Source: Actinomycetales bacterium (lineage in GTDB: Bacteria > Actinomycetota > Actinomycetes > Actinomycetales > Cellulomonadaceae). From it: a stretch of DNA of 7,906 nucleotides. The first letter of the stretch is position 1; every line of letters starts with the position of its first letter. The notes beneath the pieces are model-generated. The model made no database searches and was not told the origin of the DNA. It was given only the letters and a program-made list of their open reading frames with translations. Location of the stretch: positions 1 through 7,906 of the forward strand of contig JAAYZM010000026.1 in assembly GCA_012514835.1 (NCBI GenBank), read 5' to 3'. Below are positions 1 through 5,321 of this stretch, piece by piece. The position numbers and the translations under genes are program-made.

Positions 1-15
1 GCCGAGGAGGCCTGA
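1..15 (+). CDS. C-terminal end of an upstream gene (partial), possibly the ABC transporter ATPase
   Basis: Frame 1 reads Ala-Glu-Glu-Ala and then a TGA stop at 13-15, one base before the ATG of the permease. The purine-rich GAGGAGG at 4-10 therefore serves both as the last codons of this gene and as the ribosome binding site of the next. ABC-2 permeases of this type usually follow their ATP-binding subunit, so the upstream gene is probably that ATPase. This is inferred only from gene order; four residues carry no family signal. Confidence 0.45.
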   Translation, partial: AEEA

Positions 16-16
16 C

Positions 17-766
17 ATGTCCACCAACGCCACGATTCTCCGCACGCAGGCGCGGCTGTACCTGCGCGAGCCCGCCAACGTGTTCTTCGGGCTGGTGTTC
101 CCGTCGCTGCTGCTCGTCGCGATCGGGCTCGCGATCCCCGGGATGCGCGAACCGATCACCGAGGGGCCGGCCCTCGGGCTCCGTCCCGTCGACCTCTACA
201 TGACGTCGGTGCTCGCGCTCGCGGTCGCGACCGTCGCGCTCACCACCTACCCGCAGGTCTTCGAGATCTACCGGGAGAAGGGCGTGCTGCGTCGGCTGCG
301 CACCACCCCGATGCCCGCGTGGCGCCTGCTTGTCGCGGAGATCGGGGTCAACCTCGTGGCTCTCGTGGTGGGCGTGGTCGGTGCGCTCGTGGTGGCGTTC
401 GCGGTGTTCGACGTGCGCGCGCCCGAGCAGCCCCTCGTGGTGCTCGCGGCGCTCGTGCTCGGGGCCGTGTCGATGATGGCACTCGGCTCGCTCATCACTG
501 CGCTGGCCCCCACCACGGGTGCGGCGAGCGCGATGGGCATGTCGCTCTACTTCCCGATGCTGTTCTTCGGAGGAGTGTGGGTGTCCGTGGCGCTCATGCC
601 CCAGGCCCTGCAGAACGTCGCGACCTACGTGCCGCTCGGTGCCGTGGCCCAAGCGCTCAACGAGGGCTGGTTCGGGGACGGCGTGCCGCTCCTCCAGCTG
701 GCCGTCTCCGTGGGCTGGACCCTCGTGCTGGTCCCGCTCGCCGCGAAGCTGTTCCGCTGGGAGTAA
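17..766 (+). CDS. ABC-2 type transporter permease (DrrB-like)
   Basis: Membrane subunit of an ABC exporter, 249 residues, the usual length for the ABC-2/DrrB family. About six hydrophobic segments are visible, near residues 22-41, 57-78, 108-131, 139-162, 170-191 and 224-244. A basic cytoplasmic loop at 86-98 (REKGVLRRLRTTP) and the following MP.WRLL match the conserved loop of this family, which contacts the ATPase; the segment around 181-190 (MLFFGGVWVS) is also typical. The ATG is well placed, with GAGGAGG seven bases upstream and a one-base gap from the preceding gene, which implies translational coupling. The substrate cannot be told; relatives export drugs, antibiotics or lipids. It ends nine bases before the end of the convergent glycosylase pseudogene, with no room for a separate terminator. 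Confidence 0.88.
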   Translation: MSTNATILRTQARLYLREPANVFFGLVFPSLLLVAIGLAIPGMREPITEGPALGLRPVDLYMTSVLALAVATVALTTYPQVFEIYREKGVLRRLRTTPMPAWRLLVAEIGVNLVALVVGVVGALVVAFAVFDVRAPEQPLVVLAALVLGAVSMMALGSLITALAPTTGAASAMGMSLYFPMLFFGGVWVSVALMPQALQNVATYVPLGAVAQALNEGWFGDGVPLLQLAVSVGWTLVLVPLAAKLFRWE

Positions 767-775
767 CCGGCCCGG

Positions 776-1711
776 TCAGAGGGCCGCGGCGCAGAGCTCG
801 GCGAGGCGGGCGCGCAGCGGGGCGGCACGCTCGGCGAACCCGCGCTGGCGGGCCGCGTACTCGGCCTTGCCCTCGGGGGTCTCGATCGCGACGGCCGGTT
901 CGCCGAGCAAGGACACGTCGTACGGCGAGGCCTGCATGTCGAGCAGCCGCACGTCACGGGCCAGTTCCGCGCAGTCCAGCAGCAGGTCCCCGGGCACGAG
1001 CGGTCGCAGCTTGAGGGACCACTTGAGCAGGTCCATGTTCGCGTGCAGGCAGCCCGGTTGCTCGAGCGCCGGTTGGGTCTAGCGCGTGAGCTGCGTGGCG
1101 TTGCGCGGCACGGCGTCGGGCGTGAAGAAGCGGAACGCGTCGAAGTGCGAGCAGCGCAACCGGTGGGACTCGACCACAGCGTCCGTGCCGTCCTGGCCTA
1201 GTCGCAGGGGCAGCACGTGCCGGTGCTCGTCCTGTCGGTACACCATCGCCCACTCGTGCAGCCCGAAGCAGCCGCCGAACGCGGGGCGGCTGGCCGTGCG
1301 GGCGAGCAGGTCGTGCACGTAGCGGACCGTGTCGCCACGATCCGCCAGGAACGACGCGACATCGAGCGTCACCGAGTGGTCGGGCAGGGTCTGATACCAC
1401 CGCCACGCGGCGTGAGGTGGCTCGGGGGACACGTCCACGCCGGGGGCGCCGTCGTCGGCCAACATCTCACGGTCGGCCCCTGCCCCTGGCTCGAGTGCGA
1501 CCCCCGCCCCCGGGTGCCAGCGCCGCAGCAGCGCGGGGGTGAGGCCGTAGTACTCGTAGAGGAAGTCGTCGATCGGGTGCTTCTCGCCGCGGGACCGGCG
1601 TTCGCGTCGCCCCGCCGTGAGGGCGTCGGCGCGCTCGGCGTGCGCGGCCGCGGAGGCGCGCCACTCGGGCGCCGTGAGACGGCGCACGGGCAGCAGGGTC
1701 GGGGCGGGCAC
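776..1711 (-). pseudogene. 3-methyladenine DNA glycosylase (actinobacterial type), interrupted by an in-frame amber codon
   Basis: The reading frame resembles the actinobacterial proteins annotated as 3-methyladenine DNA glycosylase (about 300 residues), which are thought to remove alkylated bases. Recognisable blocks are HPIDDFLYEYY near the N-terminus, LRRWHPG, FGGCFGLHEWAMVYR, SHFDAFRFFTPDA.PRN and, after the break, ALEQPGCLHANMDLLKW and the closing ETPEGKAEYAARQRGFAERAA. TAG at 1079-1081 divides this single frame: 210 codons lie before it and 100 after, with no frameshift. From memory of relatives, the interrupted position is usually a charged residue such as Glu, so one G-to-T change in GAG would explain it. 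The cut product would lack the conserved GCLHANMD block and is probably inactive. I chose the GTG at 1709-1711 because the family's N-terminal block follows it closely and a TACCCT box precedes it; the longer ATG-initiated frame reaching 1897 would run through the repeats and into the divergent gene. A sequencing error remains possible. Confidence 0.75.
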
Positions 1712-1717
1712 CCGTCC

Positions 1718-1723
1718 AGGGTA
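1718..1723 (-). promoter_or_regulatory. -10 box of the glycosylase gene, leaderless arrangement
   Basis: On the minus strand TACCCT (TANNNT type) is followed by six bases and then the GTG start. That spacing puts transcription start at or next to the start codon, as in leaderless actinobacterial mRNAs. No good Shine-Dalgarno sequence and no clear -35 hexamer are seen; the -35 region falls within the 13-base tandem repeats. Confidence 0.5.
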
Positions 1724-1732
1724 GGTCTCAGT

Positions 1733-1784
1733 GCTCGACGGCGGTGCCCGACGGCGGTGCCCGACGACGGTGCTCGACGACGGC
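1733..1784. repeat. Four tandem copies of a 13-base repeat in a divergent promoter region
   Basis: Four contiguous 13-base units start at 1733, 1746, 1759 and 1772, with consensus GCYCGACGRCGGY. Neighbouring copies differ at one position (first to second, second to third) or two (third to fourth), and a decayed partial copy may follow at 1785. The block lies between the two inward-facing GTG starts, about 22-73 bases upstream of the minus-strand start and 54-105 upstream of the plus-strand start. It could be an array of regulator binding sites or simply a minisatellite formed by slippage; the sequence does not decide. Confidence 0.8.
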
Positions 1785-1825
1785 GCCCGCCGCGGACCGC
1801 CGCGCGCTCCCGACCCGGCCCGCCC

Positions 1826-1831
1826 TACCCT
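1826..1831 (+). promoter_or_regulatory. -10 box of the glutamine amidotransferase gene, leaderless arrangement
   Basis: TACCCT is followed by CGGAGG and then GTG at 1838. The GGAGG directly abuts the start codon, too close to act as a ribosome binding site, so a leaderless start is the better reading. The hexamer and the six-base spacing are identical to those of the divergent gene. No convincing -35 element is seen. Confidence 0.5.
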
Positions 1832-1837
1832 CGGAGG

Positions 1838-2578
1838 GTGAAGCCGTTCCTGCTGCTCGCCACGCGCGCCGAGGACGTCGCGGCCGACGACGAGCACCGG
1901 TCAGTCCTCGAGCACGGCGGGCTGCGCCCCGAGCAGGTCCACAGGGTCCGCCTCGAGGCCGGTCCGCTCCCGGCGATCGACCTGGACGAGTATTCCGGGG
2001 TGATCGTGGGCGGCAGCCCGTTCAACTCTTCCGACCCGGACGAGGACAAGTCGCCCACGCAGCACCGGGTCGAGGCGGAGCTGTCCGCGCTGCTCGACGA
2101 GATCGTGGACCGCGACTTTCCGTTCCTCGGCGCGTGCTACGGCGTCGGGACGCTCGGCTCGCACCAGGGCGCGGTGATCGACACGACGTTCAGCGAGCCC
2201 GTGGGTCCCACCATGATCCAGCTCACCGAGGCGGGCCGCACGGACCCGCTCCTGGCAGGCATGCCGGAGCGCTTCGAGGCGTTCGTGGGCCACAAGGAGG
2301 CCGTCGCGCGCCTGCCCGAGCACGCCGTGCTGCTCGCGAGCTCTGCCGCGTGCCCCGTGCAGATGTTCCGCGTGCGCGAGAACCTCTACGCGACGCAGTT
2401 CCACCCCGAGCTCGACCTCGCGGGCCTGTCCACCCGCGTGCAGACGTACCGCGAGTACGGCTACTTCGCGCCCGAGGAGGCCGACGCCGTGCTGGCCCGG
2501 GCGGCGGGAGCAGATGTCGACGCGTCCCACCGTGTGCTGACCGCGTTCGTGCGGCGATACGCCGTGGCTCGCCCGTGA
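1838..2578 (+). CDS. Class I glutamine amidotransferase-like protein
   Basis: A 246-residue protein with the fold signature of the class I (triad) glutamine amidotransferases, which release ammonia from glutamine. The nucleophile elbow is GACYGVG with Cys100; His189 and Glu191 in QFHPEL complete the triad; VIVGGSPFN near 55-63 forms the expected oxyanion-side loop. It stands alone without a synthase domain, like the GuaA-type free amidotransferases often annotated as GMP synthase-like, and its true acceptor is unknown. Relatives include proteins hydrolysing gamma-glutamyl bonds, so it could be a peptidase rather than an ammonia donor. The start is GTG at 1838 because the beta strand KPFLLLATR follows directly and the TACCCT box fits it; the open frame extends far upstream only because stops are scarce in this GC-rich sequence. 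It ends 23 bases before the leader peptide of the DAHP synthase gene, with no terminator between them. Confidence 0.8.
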   Translation: MKPFLLLATRAEDVAADDEHRSVLEHGGLRPEQVHRVRLEAGPLPAIDLDEYSGVIVGGSPFNSSDPDEDKSPTQHRVEAELSALLDEIVDRDFPFLGACYGVGTLGSHQGAVIDTTFSEPVGPTMIQLTEAGRTDPLLAGMPERFEAFVGHKEAVARLPEHAVLLASSAACPVQMFRVRENLYATQFHPELDLAGLSTRVQTYREYGYFAPEEADAVLARAAGADVDASHRVLTAFVRRYAVARP

Positions 2579-2588
2579 GGCCCCGTGC

Positions 2589-2594
2589 TACGGT
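2589..2594 (+). promoter_or_regulatory. -10 box for the leader peptide / DAHP synthase transcript
   Basis: TACGGT (TANNNT type) lies seven bases before the leader GTG at 2602, in the 23-base gap after the amidotransferase gene. This is the same layout as the two upstream starts and suggests a leaderless leader-peptide mRNA. No clear -35 hexamer is visible. Read-through from the amidotransferase gene could also supply transcript. Confidence 0.5.
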
Positions 2595-2601
2595 GCTGCG
2601 C

Positions 2602-2670
2602 GTGATCAACCTTCGTGGCTATTGGCGCTTTTCGCAGGCTCCTGGTGGGAGCCAGCGGGTGCACGCCTGA
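2602..2670 (+). CDS. Aromatic amino acid leader peptide (attenuator peptide) upstream of DAHP synthase
   Basis: A 22-codon frame starting at GTG and ending with TGA at 2668-2670. It begins (M)INLRGYWRFS, so Tyr (TAT, 2620-2622), Trp (TGG, 2623-2625) and Phe (TTT, 2629-2631) sit almost side by side: three aromatics in four codons, followed by no further aromatics except one His. TAT and TTT are rare here, where the neighbouring genes use TAC and TTC almost always, which would sharpen ribosome stalling. A hairpin lies within its second half and a terminator-like hairpin follows the stop by 22 bases, then comes the DAHP synthase gene. This is the layout of ribosome-mediated attenuation, and I recall that a comparable leader gene (aroR) is described upstream of aroF in Corynebacterium glutamicum. 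Peptide function and regulation here are inferred from the sequence; there is no Shine-Dalgarno site, in line with a leaderless start. Confidence 0.75.
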   Translation: MINLRGYWRFSQAPGGSQRVHA

Positions 2671-2692
2671 CCCCACGACCCCACCGGAGCCC
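2637..2692 (+). promoter_or_regulatory. Attenuator pairing segments between leader codons and terminator
   Basis: GGCTCC at 2637-2642 can pair perfectly with GGAGCC at 2648-2653 (five-base loop), a hairpin starting six bases after the Phe codon. The same GGCTCC can instead pair with GGAGCC at 2686-2691, directly beside the terminator. Two other options are CTGGTGGG (2642-2649) with CCCACCGG (2680-2687), and TCCTGG (2640-2645) with CCAGGG (2691-2696), the latter invading the left arm of the terminator. A ribosome stalled on the Tyr/Trp/Phe codons would cover the first segment and change which pairs form. These pairings were found by eye; which form is the antiterminator is not settled. Confidence 0.5.
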
Positions 2693-2730
2693 AGGGCCTT
2701 GGACGCAATAGCGTCCGGGCCCTTCGTCAT
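2693..2730 (+). terminator. Attenuator terminator hairpin before the DAHP synthase gene
   Basis: AGGGCC (2693-2698) pairs with GGCCCT (2718-2723), and GGACGC (2701-2706) pairs with GCGTCC (2711-2716) across an AATA loop; a TT/G internal loop separates the two 6-bp helices. The stem is followed by TCGTCATT, a weak T-rich stretch, as is common in high-GC actinobacteria. Placed 22 bases after the leader stop and 67 bases before the DAHP synthase ATG, it is best read as the conditional terminator of an attenuator. Confidence 0.7.
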
Positions 2731-2738
2731 TCAGACGG

Positions 2739-2756
2739 GCACCGGCCGAGCGGTGC
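2739..2756 (+). other. Second small hairpin between attenuator terminator and DAHP synthase
   Basis: GCACCG at 2739-2744 can pair with CGGTGC at 2751-2756 across a GCCGAG loop. It lies 24 bases before the Shine-Dalgarno sequence of the DAHP synthase gene and is not followed by T residues. It may simply shape the 5' end of the coding message; no role is shown. Confidence 0.4.
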
Positions 2757-2790
2757 GGGCCCGGAAGAGCACCACACCGAGGAGAGACCC

Positions 2791-3915
2791 ATGACCCGCA
2801 CCGACCACGTGGACGCCGCTCTGGACCGAGCGCTCGGGCAAGAGCTGCAGGCGCCCGTGAGCGACCTGCGTATCCGCGCGCTCGACCCGCTGCCCGCACC
2901 GGCCCGGCTGCTGCGCGAGCTGCCGCTCGGCACGGCGCGCACCGACCTCGTCGCGCAGTCGCGGCGCGAGGTCCGGGACGTGCTCACGGGGGAGGACGAC
3001 CGCCTGCTGGTCGTCGTCGGCCCCTGCTCCGTCCACGATCGTGAGGCCGCGCTCGACTACGCGCACCGCCTCGCCGCCGTGGCGCACGAGCTCTCGGACG
3101 AGCTGTGCGTCGTGATGCGTGTGTACTTCGAGAAGCCGCGCACCACGGTGGGCTGGAAGGGCCTCATCAACGACCCTCACCTCGACGGCTCGCACGACGT
3201 GCTGCGCGGGCTGCGCCTCGCCCGTGAGGTGCTGCTCGGCGTCCTCGACGCGGGCGTCCCCGCTGGGTGCGAGTTCCTCGAGCCCACGAGCCCGCAGTAC
3301 CTCGCCGACGCCGTGACGTGGGGTGCGATCGGCGCGCGCAACTCCGAGTCGCAGGTGCACCGCCAGCTCGCCTCCGGCCTGTCGATGCCCGTGGGCTTCA
3401 AGAACACGACCGACGGCGACGTCACGGGGGCCGTGGACGGTTGCGTGACCGCGGCCAGCGAGCACGTGTTCTTCGGGGCCGACGCCGAGGGCCGGGCGGC
3501 CGCCGTCGCGACGACGGGCAACGCGGACTGCCACGTGATCCTGCGCGGCGGGCGGGGCGGACCCAACTACGGGGCGACCGACGTCGAGCACACGCTCGGT
3601 GCCGCCCGCGCCGCGGGACTCGAAGGCGCAGCGGCGCACGGCGTGATCGTGGACGCCTCGCACGGCAACTCCGGCAAGGACCACGTGCGCCAGGCCGAGG
3701 TGGTGCGCGAGCTCGCGACCCGCCTCGCCGCGGGGGAGCAGGGCATCACGGGCCTCATGCTCGAGAGCTTCCTCGTGGCCGGCGCGCAGGCCCCCGCGCC
3801 GAGCGGGCTCACCTACGGTCAGTCCGTCACGGACAAGTGCATGGACTGGGACACGACGGCGGCCCTGCTCGGTGAGCTCGCCGCCGCCGTCCGGACCCGT
3901 CGCGGGCTCGTCTGA
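2791..3915 (+). CDS. aroF: 3-deoxy-7-phosphoheptulonate (DAHP) synthase, class I
   Basis: Condenses phosphoenolpyruvate and erythrose 4-phosphate to DAHP, the first step of the shikimate pathway to Phe, Tyr and Trp. At 374 residues it is a little longer than the E. coli AroF/G/H enzymes (about 350), with the extra residues at the N-terminus. Diagnostic blocks are GPCSVHD at 77-83, R.YFEKPRTT.GWKG at 110-124, GARNSESQ at 181-188 and DASHGNSGKDH around 288-298. The four metal ligands of the E. coli enzyme have clear counterparts: Cys79, His291, Glu325 and Asp348. The ATG has an AGGAG at 2780-2784 six bases upstream. Transcription appears to be controlled by the upstream aromatic leader peptide and terminator; allosteric feedback inhibition is also usual in this family, but I cannot assign the effector from sequence. 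The symbol is ambiguous among aroF, aroG and aroH. Confidence 0.95.
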   Translation: MTRTDHVDAALDRALGQELQAPVSDLRIRALDPLPAPARLLRELPLGTARTDLVAQSRREVRDVLTGEDDRLLVVVGPCSVHDREAALDYAHRLAAVAHELSDELCVVMRVYFEKPRTTVGWKGLINDPHLDGSHDVLRGLRLAREVLLGVLDAGVPAGCEFLEPTSPQYLADAVTWGAIGARNSESQVHRQLASGLSMPVGFKNTTDGDVTGAVDGCVTAASEHVFFGADAEGRAAAVATTGNADCHVILRGGRGGPNYGATDVEHTLGAARAAGLEGAAAHGVIVDASHGNSGKDHVRQAEVVRELATRLAAGEQGITGLMLESFLVAGAQAPAPSGLTYGQSVTDKCMDWDTTAALLGELAAAVRTRRGLV

Positions 3916-3924
3916 TCGGCCCAG

Positions 3925-4010
3925 CCCTCCCGCCGACTTCGGCACTTGCAGCTCAGTTCGGCAGGTACACCTGCCGAAGTCGGCGGAAACTGCCGAAGTC
4001 AGCGGGAGGG
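3925..4010. repeat. Nested inverted repeat between convergent genes, likely bidirectional terminator
   Basis: The outer arms 3925-3944 and 3991-4010 are complementary over 20 bases with one mismatch (C3934/A4001, which becomes a G-U pair in the minus-strand transcript). Inside, TTCGGCAGGT at 3957-3966 pairs with 3969-3978 in a 10-bp stem. A third option pairs 3930-3944 perfectly with 3972-3986 over 15 bp, because TGCCGAAGTCRGCGG occurs twice directly (3972, 3991) and once inverted. The element starts nine bases after the DAHP synthase stop and ends five bases before the stop of the convergent dehydrogenase gene. It lacks a long T-tract. It may be a dispersed palindromic repeat that serves as a terminator. 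Confidence 0.75.
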
Positions 4011-4015
4011 GTGAG

Positions 4016-4888
4016 CTAGAAGACGGGCCGCCCGCCTGTCACGCCCAGCACGGTCCCGCTGACGTAGCTCGCCTCGTCGGAGGCGAGGAACACGAACGCG
4101 GGGGCGACCTCGACGGGCTGGCCGGGCCGGCCCAACGGGGTGTCCTTGCCGAAGCCCTCGACCTTCTCGGCGTCGAACGTCGAGACGATGAGCGGCGTCC
4201 AGATGGGACCGGGTGCCACGGCGTTGACCCGGATCCCGCGGGGGCCCAGGTCGGACGCGAGGTTGACCATGAGGTTGTTCAGGGCCGCCTTCGTGGCCGC
4301 GTAGTCGAGCAGCGGCTCGGACGGGTCGAACGCCCGGATCGACGTCGTGATGATGACCGACGCGCCCTCGCCGAGCGCGGGCGACAGGTACTTCACGAGC
4401 CAGAACGGCGAGAACACGTTGGTCTCGAAGACCTGCTCGAGCTGCCCGGACGGGAAGTCCGTGATCCCACCCGTGTGGGCCATCTGGAACCCCGCGTTGG
4501 CCACGAGCACGTCGATCCCGCCGAGCCCCTCGACCGCATCCCGCGCGAGCTTCTCGTTTGCAGTCTCGGTGCGCAGGTCCACGGGCAGCAGCACGCACGA
4601 GCCACCCGCGGCGCCCACGGCCTCGCGCGTCTCCTCGGCGTCCTTCTGCTCCTCGGGCAGGTAGGCGATCGCGACCTTCGCACCTTCCTTCGCGAAGGCG
4701 ATCGCGGTGGCCCGCCCGATCCCGGAGTCGCCGCCCGTGATGAGCGCTCGCTTGCCGGTGAGCCGGTCCCGACCCACGTAGGACTCCTCCCCGTGGTCCG
4801 GTACCGGGTTCATCGCGGAGGTGGCCCCGGGCCAGGACTGCTCCTGGCCCGGGACGTCCACCGGGAAGTCTGCGGTGCGCTCGGTCAC
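4016..4888 (-). CDS. SDR family oxidoreductase (YghA/YdaD-type general stress dehydrogenase)
   Basis: A 290-residue NAD(P)-dependent short-chain dehydrogenase. The cofactor-binding Rossmann motif is TGGDSGIG at 51-58; VANAG is at 129-133, the structural Asn is 157, and the catalytic residues are Ser183, Tyr196 and Lys200 (YAATK), with PGPIWTPL following at 226-233. The long N-terminal extension of about 45 residues before the Rossmann fold, containing PGQEQSWPG and MNP.PDHGE, is typical of the subgroup with E. coli YghA and B. subtilis YdaD/YhdF, not of ordinary FabG-like enzymes. The substrate is unknown. The GTG start at 4886-4888 overlaps the TGA of csbD as GTGA, with AAGGA nine bases upstream inside csbD, so the two genes are translationally coupled. 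Confidence 0.88.
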   Translation of the reverse strand: MTERTADFPVDVPGQEQSWPGATSAMNPVPDHGEESYVGRDRLTGKRALITGGDSGIGRATAIAFAKEGAKVAIAYLPEEQKDAEETREAVGAAGGSCVLLPVDLRTETANEKLARDAVEGLGGIDVLVANAGFQMAHTGGITDFPSGQLEQVFETNVFSPFWLVKYLSPALGEGASVIITTSIRAFDPSEPLLDYAATKAALNNLMVNLASDLGPRGIRVNAVAPGPIWTPLIVSTFDAEKVEGFGKDTPLGRPGQPVEVAPAFVFLASDEASYVSGTVLGVTGGRPVF

Positions 4889-5055
4889 TCGAACGCGTCC
4901 TTGACCTTCTCGCCCGCCTGCTTGAGGTTGGCCTTAGCCTGGTCGACCTTGCCCTCGGCCTCGAGGCGCTCGTCGTCGGTCAGCTCGCCAGCCTTCTCCT
5001 TGAACTTGCCCTTGGCCTCTTCGGCAGCGTTGCGGATCTTGTCGTCCGTGCCCAT
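4885..5055 (-). CDS. CsbD-like general stress protein
   Basis: A 56-residue, highly charged and helix-prone protein of the CsbD family: a MGTDDKIRNAAEEAKGK start, then KEKAGELTDDE and two repeats of the K..QAKANLKQAGEKVKDAF kind. Family members are small, abundant stress-induced proteins of uncertain molecular role; B. subtilis CsbD is part of the sigma-B general stress response. The ATG is strongly supported by AAGGAGGT about seven bases upstream. It overlaps the downstream dehydrogenase gene by four bases, forming a two-gene stress operon. In the 139 bases between this start and the tRNA I see no convincing promoter; only the tRNA terminator hairpin stands out there. Confidence 0.9.
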   Translation of the reverse strand: MGTDDKIRNAAEEAKGKFKEKAGELTDDERLEAEGKVDQAKANLKQAGEKVKDAFE

Positions 5056-5160
5056 GTCGGCACCTCCTTCGGCTGGTCCAGATCTTGGCCCTACCGCTTC
5101 CACGCTATGTCTGCTCCCGGCGCAGCGCGCGGCGAGGCTGTGGACAGCAGGAAGCACGAA

Positions 5161-5187
5161 GGCCCGGAACCGTGATGGTTCCGGGCC
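5161..5187 (-). terminator. Terminator of the tRNA-Pro gene
   Basis: A perfect 11-bp inverted repeat, GGCCCGGAACC and GGTTCCGGGCC, encloses a GTGAT loop. It lies seven bases past the CCA end of the tRNA on the minus strand and is followed in that direction by TTCGTGCTTCC. This should end the tRNA transcript and insulate csbD from it. Confidence 0.85.
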
Positions 5188-5194
5188 TCGCGGC

Positions 5195-5271
<77 letters not shown>

Positions 5272-5283
5272 TAAAGCCGGTTC

Positions 5284-5289
5284 AGGATA
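5284..5289 (-). promoter_or_regulatory. -10 box of the tRNA-Pro gene
   Basis: TATCCT on the minus strand lies twelve bases before the first base of the tRNA, in the 50-base gap behind the metallophosphoesterase gene. TTCGTC about 18 bases upstream is only a weak -35 match. There is no clear terminator between the phosphoesterase stop and the tRNA, so some co-transcription is possible. Confidence 0.5.
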
Positions 5290-5321
5290 GCCGAGCAAGT
5301 GCCCTGCGACGAAACCGAGGT

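Noticed and set aside
1079..1081. The in-frame TAG as a pyrrolysine or other recoded codon
   Set aside because: Nothing in the window suggests a recoding system, the family does not use one, and the site is not a known catalytic position. A simple nonsense change is far more likely.
1712..1897. Extension of the glycosylase gene to an upstream ATG at 1897
   Set aside because: It would overlap the amidotransferase gene and translate the 13-base repeats; family similarity begins just after the GTG at 1711.
2731..3945. A 404-codon open frame on the minus strand opposite DAHP synthase
   Set aside because: No motif, typical antisense composition, and the opposite strand holds a fully conserved enzyme gene.
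5056..5160. A sigma-B-like promoter upstream of csbD
   Set aside because: CGGTAG about 40 bases upstream partly resembles a GGGTAT -10 box, but no GTTT-like -35 lies at the right distance, so I did not call it.
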